From NCBI GenBank assembly GCA_037178675.1, contig JAYMGJ010000078.1, positions 1 to 38,991 on the forward strand: DNA of 38,991 nt. The letters run 5' to 3'. Under the pieces are notes generated by a model, which saw nothing but the letters and a program-made list of their open reading frames with translations, was not told the DNA's origin and made no database searches. Each line of letters starts with the position of its first letter. The first letter of the stretch is position 1. The DNA comes from Scleroderma bovista (taxonomy: Eukaryota > Basidiomycota > Agaricomycetes > Boletales > Sclerodermataceae). Made by a program: the position numbers and the translations under genes. Of this stretch, positions 20,590-30,064 are shown piece by piece.

Positions 20590-23500
20590 ATGCCCCGCCG
20601 ACAACCAAACCGCCCATTCAACCATCAAGTGTACGTCTGTGGTGTTGAAGGCTGTGGAAAGGCATGCACGACACGAGGTGGGCTGAAACAGCACACGCTA
20701 CGTGTGCACCAGCCTTCACACCGCCTTCGCCAGCCTTTCAACTATGCCGAACCAGAAGGCCTGCCGTTTGATTATGGTGGTTTCGACGACATCATGCAAG
20801 CGGCTGAGGACTTCCAGGATCTAGAAGGGGTGCCACGCCCTGGTGCACGAAAAGTGACGCGCCACCCTATACTTGATGGTACAGGTCCTTTAAGTTCTCT
20901 GATTGTATGTACTAACCACGAAACCCTCGGCAGGTGCTCCATGTGATCGCACCGGTCGTTTTCTTCCACCAAACTCACCACCGCCACCGAAACAGGACCC
21001 CCTGCCCAATGCATATGCGCCATTTGAGAGCAGGGGCACATTTCAACTGGCCGAATTCCTGTATCATCGTGAACAGATGTCAGCAGCCAAGATCGATGAA
21101 CTTCTCTCCGTCATGGCGTCGATTTACGACACGGACCCACCATTTCGATCGCATAAGGACCTGTATGCGACAATTGATGCAATACCCCACGGTGATGCAC
21201 CTTGGCAGTCATTTGCCGTCTCATATTCAGGACCCTTGCCTGAGTCCCCGCCTTCTTGGATGACTGCCGAGTACGACGTATGGTTTCGTGATCCAAAGGT
21301 CGTTCTTGAGCACCAGCTGGCCAATGGAGACTTCAATGGTGAGATCGATTATGCGGCAAAGGTTGTTGTGGACGAGTATGGGCGGCGTGAAGTATGCGAT
21401 TTGATGTCTGGGCAGTGGGCATTCAACCAATCAGTGAGTTTACTATCTTGAGACTGCACTACCGTACTTATTTATGTGGTATTCCGATCCCAGGAAATCA
21501 TTGCAGAAGATCCAGACACACACGGTGCAATGTTCGTACCAGTGGTTCTCGGCAGCGATAAGACCACTGTGTCAGTGGGGACAGGTCACACTGAGTATTA
21601 TCCCCTTTATATCTCCCTTGGAAATGTACACAACAATGTCCGGCGAGCACACCGTGACGCTGTCTCAATCCTGGCATTTCTCGCTATCCCAAAAAGTATG
21701 TATTAACCATGGCATACTATCTTTCTAACAATACTGACCGAGTCCGTGGATATAGCTGACGAGGCGCATAAAAATGATGTGGGGTTCCGGCATTTTCGCC
21801 GCCAGCTGTTCCATTCATCTATTGCTGCGATTCTGGAGTCACTGAAGCCATTCATGGCCAAGCCGACAGTTGCCTTATGTCCAGATGGGCATTATCGACG
21901 TGTGATCTATGGTCTTGGCCCATATATCGCAGATTACCCTGAGCAAGTCTTGCTGGCTTGTGTGGTCCAGGGATGGTGTCCACGGTAAGTACATGGTTCA
22001 TACTTCTATTCTACTAATTAATATTGTTGCCACCGGCTAGATGCACGGCACGCAACAATAACCTAGATGGCATGGGCGGCCATCGTTCAAAAGAACTTAG
22101 AGATGCACTCATTGACGTTCTGGAGCCACAAGTACTACGGGATGAATATGGTATCGTCTATGATGTCGTGGTATGTGTTTGTCCTGGTGTTTTATTCTCC
22201 ATGTGTGGTCGACTTAGACATTTCATAGCCATTCACCTCATACTTTCCCCGCGCCGACATACACGAACTAATCGCCCCCGACCTTCTTCACCAATTAATC
22301 AAGGGGACCTTTAAAGACCATCTGGTGACCTGGATCCATGAGTATTTGGAGCATGAGCACGGCAAGCAACATGCAGGAAAAATCATTGCAGACATTGACC
22401 GCAGGTAGGTCATGTCTCGTTCTATGATAGTAAGCCTTTCTGATGCCACTGATCATTGTGTATGTTTAGGATCGCAGCTGTCCCTTCGTTCTCTGCTTTG
22501 CGGCGGTTTCCTGAAGGCCGCGGGTTCAAGCAATGGACAGGAGACGACTCCAAGGCACTAATGAAGGTAAGTACTACTCTTGTGTTGTCTACTCGAGCAC
22601 AGTCCTTATATTTTTGTGTATTGTAAGGTATACTTGCCAGCTATAGCTGGCCATGTGCCCCCGGGAATGGTCCGTGCTCTGAGTGCTTTCCTGGAATTTT
22701 GCTACTTGGTCCGGCGCTCGGTTATCAACGAAGAAACTCTTGAAGCTATCAGCACAGCGGTTGATCGTTTCCACGACGAACGCACCATCTTCCAGACCAC
22801 AGGTGTGCGCGCACATTTTTCCCTACCACGTCAACATGCCATGGTTCATTATCGTGAACTTATTGAGCTGTTTGGCGCGCCCAATGGACTGTGCTCATCT
22901 ATTACAGAGTCAAAGCATATCCGCGCAGTCAAAGAACCCTGGCGTCGCTCAAACAAATTTGATGCCCTTGGGCAAATGCTCGTAACCAACCAACGCCTTG
23001 ACAAGCTTGCAGGCGCACGTCGACATTTCACTGAATGTAACATACTTGATGGCCCACTTCTCCCGGTTGGGATGGAGGCTATACAATTGGACTTGGATGA
23101 GGATGAGGATGGAGCGGTGGACGATGACCCATCCACGTATATTGTTAAACTTGCATCTCGCCCAGGTATGTTACTTATATTTTTGATACTGGTTTATTGA
23201 CCCTGCACTTTCAGTATATCGTGTATCTGGGATGGTATCGCATGTGGAAAACGGTTTGGGTTTGCCAAAGTTGCAAGAAGAAATCCGACGATTTCTCTAT
23301 GACCAACTGTATCCATTTGCAGATATTCCTGGTGATCGTGTCGACCTGCGCATCTGCCCAGACTTTCGAGGCAAAGTCTACGTGTTTAACTCAGCCAAAG
23401 CAATGTTTTTTGCGCCCAGTGACCAGTCGGGTGTAGGAGGAATGCGCCGTGAAATAATCCGTGCAACACCCTCTTGGCGAGGGGGACCTGGACGCTATGA

Positions 23501-23879
23501 TTGCGTGTATGTGGCTAAGGGAGGGGTGGATACAGATGGGTTTCGGAGCCTGTTGGTGGCAAGGGTGCGCCTATTCTTTTCTTGTGCTTATAATGGCCGT
23601 GATTACTCGTGCGCCTTGGTTGATTGGTTTCTCCCTGTGGCCGGTGAAGTGTGCGAGCTCACAGGCATGTGGATTGTCGCCCCAGAGATAGACAACCAAG
23701 GTCGGCATGTGCAATCAGTCATTTCTCTTGATTCCATTGTACGGAGTGCACACCTTATCGCAGTTTATGGCAATGACATTGTCCCCATTGATCTTCACTT
23801 CTCCGAAACATTAGATGCATTTAAAGCTTACTATGTCAATAAGTACATTGACCATCATGCACATGCACTCGCATTCTAG
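20590..23879 (+). CDS. Plavaka transposase
   Basis: Plavaka transposases are RNase H-fold DDE enzymes of basidiomycete CACTA-like elements. From ATG 20590 the protein starts with a C2H2 zinc finger ('CGVEGCGKACTTRGGLKQH' then 'TLRVH'), a likely TIR-binding module. Conserved family blocks follow: 'YDVWFRDPKVVLEHQLAN', 'EIIAEDPDTHGAMFVPVVLG', 'GTGHTEYYPLYISLGNVHNN', 'FRHFRRQLFHSSIAAILESL', 'CPDGHYRRVIYGLGPYIADY', 'ADIHELIAPDLLHQLIKGTF', 'RFPEGRGFKQWTGDDSKALM', 'LPRQHAMVHYRELIELFGAP', 'TESKHIRAVKEPWRRSNKFD'. About eight short introns. No premature stop seen in the joined exons. The C-terminal part (from about 23230) is a further domain that ends 'HHAHALAF'. Probably functional. Confidence 0.92.
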
Positions 23880-24057
23880 TAGTAGTCTGAAAATTTATCT
23901 GGCTGGTGTCTGGTAGTATCTGTCATGAGTATGTAGGTACTCATCTGGGCAAAAGATCTGTAAGGTGTCTGGAGAATCTGTCCCCAGTGTGTAGTCTGAA
24001 ACCAGTCACAGCCCAGACAATCCCAGGGACCCAGAACGTTCAGACGAAACCCAGATG
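23880..24057. repeat. right subterminal region with GTCTGG/CAGAC motif cluster
   Basis: About ten copies of GTCTGG/GTCTGA/CAGAC between the transposase stop and the 3' TIR, mirroring the left end. No gene. Confidence 0.65.
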
Positions 24058-24084
24058 CTCCAGACGTTTGTCAAATTGCTGATG
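24058..24084 (-). repeat. 3' TIR of Plavaka element
   Basis: Ends GTTTGTCAAATTGCTGATG, the complement of the 5' TIR with two differences over 27 bases, followed by TA. Confidence 0.88.
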
Positions 24085-24086
24085 TA

Positions 24087-25065
24087 GGCCGCGTCATACG
24101 TTGTGCTCCCAACCTAGAGGAACGACTGTTCCTTCTGCCCTTGGAAGACACATCCCCTCGCACCTGGAATGAACCATTGTCTTTCTATCAGTGTCATACC
24201 TTCATCATTAGTACTCCGGGCTTCCTGACACATCTGCCATCTACCCCAATCTTCGAGTTGGAAGTTCCCTGTCATCCTCGTCCAGGAATGCCCGTGCTAG
24301 AGAGAGCGGCTGCAGAATTGACCGTGATTTGCGTCAACCTCGATGAATCGATCGAGCGTCATGAACCACTCATTTTATTCCGAGGAGGCTATGCCATTGT
24401 GTACAAGGGCGTACTCCGTGCTAATGGAGCCAAGGTGGCAATAAAAACGATGCGGATCCTATTTGATGAAACAGATATCAAGGCAAGCAATACCGACGAT
24501 GATCTTCTGGCTGATATTTAAATTTGTATTAGCGCGTTATCTCTGAAGCCCGCATCTGGTCTCAACTCCGCCACGAGAATATTGCTCCATTGCTCGGTTT
24601 CGCCACCACATTCGATGCCTCAGTATCATTTGTATCCCCCTGGCAAGAAAGGGGAAATGCTCATGACTATGTCCAAGATCGTGCGGTTGATCCACGCCCG
24701 TTGGTAAGTTAAACTGCTCGTCCGTTCTTCTTATACTCAATACATTCAGCTGCTGGGAATTGCAAAGGGTCTAAACTATCTTCATTCTCATGCTTCAGGA
24801 CCCATAGTATACAATGACCTCAAGGGGGTAAGTCCATCGGCGGTCACTGTCGATGTCTAGCATTTGACATCTGCTGGTCTGATAGGAAAATGTATTGATT
24901 GCTGATGACGGTCGTGCACTACTCACCGATTTTGGCTTTTCTTTCCCTACTGAGTCATCAATCGCAGCGACTCTCGGTCTGCGCCATGGCGGCACGCTTA
25001 AATGGATGGCTCCAGAGTTGCTCGATGACGAAACTCCTTCTGTCTGCAGTGATACGTGGGCGTTT
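24087..25065 (+). pseudogene. protein kinase catalytic domain, split at its 5' end and truncated at its 3' end
   Basis: Exons 24087-24482, 24533-24703, 24750-24827 and 24886 to about 25065 give a Ser/Thr or TKL-like kinase domain. It has a glycine loop ('RGGYAIVYKG'), the VAIK lysine ('AKVAIKTMR'), the alpha-C glutamate region ('EARIWSQLRHENIAPLLG'), a catalytic loop 'VYNDLKGENVLI' (Asp present, HRD written Y-N-D), 'TDFGFS' and 'MAPELL'. The sequence diverges right after 'SDTWAF', so the C-lobe from subdomain IX on is missing. Just upstream a Pro-rich segment ('STPGFLTHLPSTPIFELE') precedes the domain. The first intron (24483-24532) needs a GC donor. The 5' part lies across the Plavaka element at 17634-17702. 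Such kinases are expanded in Agaricomycetes. Now a broken gene. Confidence 0.82.
24483..24532 (+). other. GC-AG intron in the kinase gene
   Basis: Donor GCAAGC, acceptor GTATTAG. No usable GT donor exists in this stretch, and splicing here joins 'TDIK' to 'RVISEARIW' in frame. Confidence 0.7.
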
Positions 25066-26019
25066 CACATAATGCACCTGCATTGTCCCATACAACACGG
25101 ACAGACGAAGCTGACAATCGGCCGTGCTACATGACCAGCTGAGATAGGGCCCAGCCATGGTGCATCCCCATGTCATACGAGTGGGCTAATGGTAAGGTGT
25201 TTCACCATGCCATATTGGTGGCTCATGGAAAGGTTGTCACCAAGTAATATTGGTGGGCTGACACACTAGTACACTAGATCAGGATATGGCCTGTGGCAAT
25301 AGGACCTAATGCGGCAAGGGAGCTGCGGCATGCGGCCAGAGGACTATATGCCGCAGATTCAGGCCAAGGATGGCAGGGGGCTTGCCGCAGCATTTCGGCA
25401 AAAGGATGGTAGTAAGTGCTGCAATGCGGCTAGCCTGCGGACGGGAGTCAATAGAAGGGCCTCTGTACCAGTGTCCCATGCTTTGCATTTGGCTGTGGTA
25501 TTGGTGTCCTGTGCTTTGCATTGGGCTGTACCTTTGGTGTCCCTTTCTTGTTGCAGGGCCAGCCAAAGAAACAGCATCCCGTGCTTTCCAATGGGCTGCA
25601 TGCATGGTGTACCTTTAAGAATACCCAGCCATGGGATTGGTGTCCCATGACTATGAGTAGGCCCTGGAGCCAGTTTCATCTATTATGTGCAGGGCACATG
25701 GCAACAATAGGTACAATGTCCCATAGCATTAGGTGGGCCCTCAGAAAGGTGTTATCTACCTATATGGGAGGGCCTTGCAGTACACTTCAAAGTGACAGGC
25801 TATGAATGCGGTGTCCCAGAGCATTAAGCAAGCCCTCCTTCTGGGGACACCTAGCTAGATGGGAAGGCCAGCTGATATGCTTCCCCTTCAGTATGATCGG
25901 CCATAATGTTTGGCCTCCCAATATACACAGCAGGCCCTTAGAACTAATCCCTTGTATAAATGTAGGGCCGGGCATCTGGTCTTCTCTAAAGTAGCGGTAA
26001 GCCAGGTGTGGCACGACAC
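25066..26019. repeat. repeat-rich non-coding region
   Basis: It starts where the kinase is cut off. Degenerate repeats dominate: variants of GGTGTCCCATG and CTTTGCATTGGGCTGT recur between about 25460 and 25830, with a roughly 36-bp spacing near 25465-25560. Two related pieces (AAAGGTTGTCACCAAGTAAT near 25230, AAAGGTGTTATCTACC near 25745) suggest a longer unit. No gene is seen. It could be the outer end of the KDZ-type element or a different non-autonomous element. Confidence 0.45.
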
Positions 26020-26039
26020 AATCGGCACTACATGGCATT

Positions 26040-26217
26040 GGCAGAACACACTGTCGGCAGAACAAGGCTGTCGGCAGAACACACTGTCGGCAGAACAAGG
26101 CTGTCGGCAGAACACACTGTCGACAGAACAAGGCTGTCAGCAGAACACGTTGTCGGCAGAACAACGCTGGCGGCAGAACAAGGCTGTCGGCAGAACACAC
26201 TGTCGGCAGAATTGTTT
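26040..26217 (+). repeat. alternating 16/17-bp tandem array
   Basis: About eleven units of CTGTCGGCAGAACA followed alternately by CA or AGG, giving a 33-bp higher-order period with a few substitutions near the middle. Confidence 0.85.
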
Positions 26218-26220
26218 TTC

Positions 26221-26301
26221 GGGCAATGTCGGATTTGAACCGACGACAGCAGCGGCACAACATGTCATCAGCAATCTACCATCGGCATAATAGAATTGCG
26301 G
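26221..26301 (-). ncRNA. tRNA-like relic (T-arm and B box)
   Basis: On the minus strand a perfect T-arm (GTCGG-TTCAAAT-CCGAC) contains the pol III B box GGTTCAAATCC. The following ATTGC pairs with GCAAT 81 bases upstream, and GATGGTAGAT resembles a D-loop. The two outermost acceptor pairs fail and no anticodon arm is clear. It is a tRNA pseudogene, a tRNA-derived fragment or chance. Confidence 0.3.
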
Positions 26302-27013
26302 CATTACAAGAACGGCACAACATAAATACTGGTAATGGTTGTGCAGCTATCGCGCAGGTGCCGCAATACCTTGCCGAGAATCACAAACGTGCTGGAGTAA
26401 TAGCCGTGCGGCCATCATGCTGCATGTGCGGCAATATGGGAATGACCGTGCCGTGTGGCAGTGTCGGCACGGTTGTGGACACCGGCATTTGCCACTGACA
26501 TACTGGCCGGTGGCAGCCAGGCTGGTGGCTGTGCGAATAAGTACCGCAATGATAACATTAAATTAATGATGGCCGTACCGCAATGACTGACATGCGGCAT
26601 TGATCCCTTTCTCAAGCTGCGGCTGTGTTAATACATGCCGCATTGATTGTTCCCCGAGAGACACACTCCAAAATAAGGCAAATCATAATGCCGATCCGAG
26701 ATCCCTTATTATTGTGATGGGACAATGCACTGTGACAGCCAATCACAAGCAATAGAAACGCGGCCATCATGCAATATGAAATGCGGCAGTGTGGTTCATT
26801 AGCCGAATTGTCAGGACAATGATTGGTCGGACTTGTGGCTGAATTATTAACCTATATTTGATTTAGTCCACTTTGGTGTGCGACCACAATGCAAACATGT
26901 TGTGGTGTGAAATGCTTATATAATACGTTGAACATCCTTCAGGCCGCACGGCAATCGGACCCAGTTCTTCCTCTCAACCACTGCTTTACCATTTCCACAT
27001 CCTTACAGTCTAT
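26302..27013. other. left non-coding region of the KDZ block
   Basis: No gene. GCGGCA/TGCCGCA motifs recur (for example near 26295, 26361, 26430, 26580, 26635, 26785). An AT-rich stretch at about 26840-26930 (CTTATATAATACG) could be the promoter of the following gene. Confidence 0.4.
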
Positions 27014-28980
27014 ATGGAAACTTCAGAAGGTTCTCAGTTCGTCTCCACCTCATCCGTTCAAGAGGACGTGTCAACGGCTACGTCCCTCACTGCAGAAGAA
27101 GTCGTCGCCCAGGCCGCTGAAATAATTCAAGGCCGGATTGATGGCTTGAGAAGCACACGGGAGAAGGGTGTATGGTCGGAAGCAGTGTCAACTATCTGGG
27201 CCCAGGTGGTGCGTGGCAAATTTATCTGCAATCAATCAACTCACTGATTAGGATATGATAGCGCCGGGTCGAGAATGTCCTGCAGGAGTTACCTGCAGGA
27301 TTCATTATACCGACTATCATCGTTGCTGCCGACCAGTTTATGGAGGCGCCAGAGGTGATCCTGTCGACAGGGAAGTGGCCTCACTTCCCGGACATCGTTA
27401 ACGCCACGGACCACGATATCCGGGACCATCCCTGGTTCCAACTAGGCAAGCCGCAGAAGAAGGTGGACAAGGGAAAGAGGAGAGCGGTAGAGCCGTCGGG
27501 GAACAATGCAGTGGCAGGACCATCGGGGGTAAAGGAGACAGAGGTGCAAGGCAGTCGTGGCCAAGTAGGTGAGCCCAGTGAAACTGAGGACTCACAAGCA
27601 GTGCCAGAAGGAAGCCGTGCCATCGAGGATGATGAGGTGCCTAGGGGCCGCAGTCGCAGTCGCAAGCCGAGGAAGCGTGCCCAATCCGTCGCAACGATCA
27701 ACAGCGACGGTGATGATGAAGAAGCCTCATCGCAACCACGGCCAAAGCGACCAAGGCCAAACGTTCGCGACATGCAGACACCAGACACAGGCTATGAGTG
27801 GGTGGATGACAAGGATCGCTGCATCAAGTGCGTACAGCGAGATCGACGGTGTGCAGCGAACCCAGGCCGTGCTTGCTGGCAATGTTGCTGCAGCAAGATT
27901 GCATGCAGTATGATGACGGCAGTCAGAGCGAGGTCAAGGTCGCGTTCACAAGCACCGAGGAAACCTGCACCGCGTCGGCGTTCACCATCTGCGCCCTCAA
28001 CGCTCAACCGAGGAAGGTCACAGCGTGCAAAAAGCCAACGTCAGACCCCGGCACCAGCAGCGGCCAATCCGCCCAGGAAACCAAGTAAGTCGTTCATTAT
28101 TCGAACAATTTAATATTATTTCTATCGATATTCCATCCAGTTTTTGATGGGGTACTGATCAATACTCCAGCATGGCTAGGGAAGACATCGAGGACGGCAA
28201 GTCCATCGTCAACGGCCGCCGGCAGTGGCACGAACCCTCCCACAACACCGGGAGACAGTACAAATACCTCCAATGTACAAGATCTCGAGGAGGAGGTTGT
28301 CCGTTTGAGGGAAAAGCAGGCCGAAACAGAACGAAAGGTGGACGAAGCAAATGACAGGTTGGCCGTCGCGCTCGGAGAAGTCGCCAGCTTACGGCAGGTG
28401 GTTGAAGCGATGCGGGAACAGCTGTTCCCAACACCATCCCACCTTCAACGTCCGGCATCGCGGCAGGCATTCGCACCGACACAGCCGGCATCTGACTCAA
28501 CATGTCCCGAGGTCTCGCAGTGCGCTCACCCCAGTCCGCCAAGCCCGTTGGCACTAGCGCCTACCACAATGCTGGAAGAAATGGCATCGTCCAACAATCC
28601 GTCCCGACATGGCTCGAGCGAGCCGCCCGGCACCCATGGTATGCAGGTTGCGCTGCGCAACAATGCCTCAAGTCTGGAGGTGGCAACTCCAGGCTTGGTC
28701 GATGAAAGGGGTGCCAGCAAGCCAACTGGTGATAGCTACGACTGGGCCCCACCAAAAGGTAAGTCTGTCAATTACCAAGCCATATGCTACTGATCACAAG
28801 ATTGTGTTGTTGACAGCGATTTGTGATGAAGTGGCCGCAACCATAGAGACCGGCAATATTCCGGCAATCGAGGTCAGCCCGCCGGAAGATGGAGATGTTG
28901 GGCCGGCATCCGATATGGAGATTGGGAGTTCCGATGCTGATGCCGGGCATGATGCCAGTGTGCAAATGGAAATGGACTAA
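27014..28980 (+). CDS. KDZ-block accessory protein A (cysteine cluster plus coiled coil)
   Basis: Four exons (27014-27205 or 27208, 27262-28084, 28141-28758, 28817-28980) join in phase from 'METSEGSQFV' to 'ASVQMEMD'. The N-terminal part has a folded look ('VLQELPAGFIIPTIIVAADQ', 'HDIRDHPWFQL'). Then come Arg/Ser-rich low complexity and a cysteine cluster ('DRCIKCVQRDRRCAANPG' followed by 'CWQCCCSKIACS'), probably zinc-binding. Another basic RS-rich stretch leads to a clear coiled coil ('LEEEVVRLREKQAETERKVD') and an acidic C-terminus. This Cys cluster/coiled-coil layout is common in hypothetical proteins of mushroom-forming fungi. I cannot assign a function. It may bind nucleic acid. No premature stop. 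Confidence 0.65.
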
Positions 28981-30064
28981 TTTTCTTTTATCATACCTAC
29001 GTCTTTTGTACAATTTCAACTTCCTATTCCATGTATACCATATACATCACATTGTAAAGTATATTTATGCATGTAGAGTTGTCCTTGTGAATCATTGACA
29101 CAGCCTGAGAACTCTGTCAGAGACATGCCAGTAATGGTCTCAACCACAGCCATGAATGCATTGCCAATATGTCGCCGGCACATCCCAAATTTACCTGTGG
29201 AGTAACTTTTCAACGTTACTGATATACATGAATACCAAGAGCAGGCTAGATATGTCCTACAGATGTAACTATAATTGCCATGTATGGCAGCATCAAGTAT
29301 TGGAAGGAGCAACATACTTTTAATCCACTGGCACAACACAATCAGCAGAACATACAAGGGAGAACATACACTCGGCACTGCATCGGCACATACAATCGGC
29401 ATACAATCGGCACAACCACCGGCGGCATTACATCCATGCCGCTGCAACAGTGATCAGCACTTGCATAACATTGGCACTTGCAAACCATTCGCACAAGACA
29501 CTATCGGCACAGCAACATCGGCACAACATACCATCGGCACAACATACCATCAGCACAACATACCATCGGCACAACATACCATCGGCACAACATAGTGCCA
29601 ATAGTGTGCTGTGTCACAAGTGTGATGTGCCGATAGTATGTAGTGCCGATGGTATGTACATGATACTATCCCAATCTTTCGCCGGCAAATGCAAGATTTA
29701 CCTTTGCAGTAATTCTTTGATGTTACCGATATACATAAATAGCAAGAGTATCTATAATTGCCGTGGATGGCGGCATTAGGTGTTGATTGAGGTAACATAC
29801 TGTAATCAGCACAGCATTCCATTGGAACATGCATACGGTAGACAATCGGCACACACCCCAGCGGCAGGACATACATTTGTAATACCATCAGCACTTGTAT
29901 AACATCGGCACTTGCCGATACCTTTGGCACAACACACTATCAGCAAATCTTTCCAGTGGTGAGATAAATGAACTATATATGGAAACCATTATTATATAAT
30001 CATTCAATTGTGATTTCCATTCCACGTCAATTCCATCTTGTCAACTTGCATCTTTGCTACCGCT
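28981..30064. repeat. intergenic region made of two diverged copies of a ~500-bp unit with short tandem arrays
   Basis: The segment 29173-29345 recurs in diverged form at about 29685-29850 (shared blocks CGCCGGCA, ATTTACCT, GATATACAT, CTATAATTGCC). Between them, 29510-29595 holds about five units of ACCATCGGCACAACAT (16 bp). At 29595-29660 the motif reverses orientation (TAGTGCCGATGGTATGTA), so the array can fold back on itself. No gene seen. Confidence 0.6.

Larger units (their letters stand above)
17701..24086 (+). mobile_element. complete Plavaka (CACTA-like) DNA transposon with TA duplication
   Basis: The 6,382-bp element runs 17703-24084 and is flanked by TA (17701-17702, 24085-24086). 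The 27-bp TIRs beginning CATCAGC match at 25 of 27 positions. Both subterminal zones are dense in GTCTGG/CAGAC motifs. It holds two divergent genes: a Plavaka transposase (20590-23879, plus) and an accessory gene (18130-20439, minus), separated by 150 bp. No in-frame stop was seen in the transposase exons I could join. The element may therefore be young and possibly autonomous. Confidence 0.9.

Noticed and set aside
26040..26217. Regularly spaced short repeats that might suggest a CRISPR array
   Set aside because: Units are directly tandem with no unique spacers, no cas genes are present, and the genome is clearly eukaryotic.
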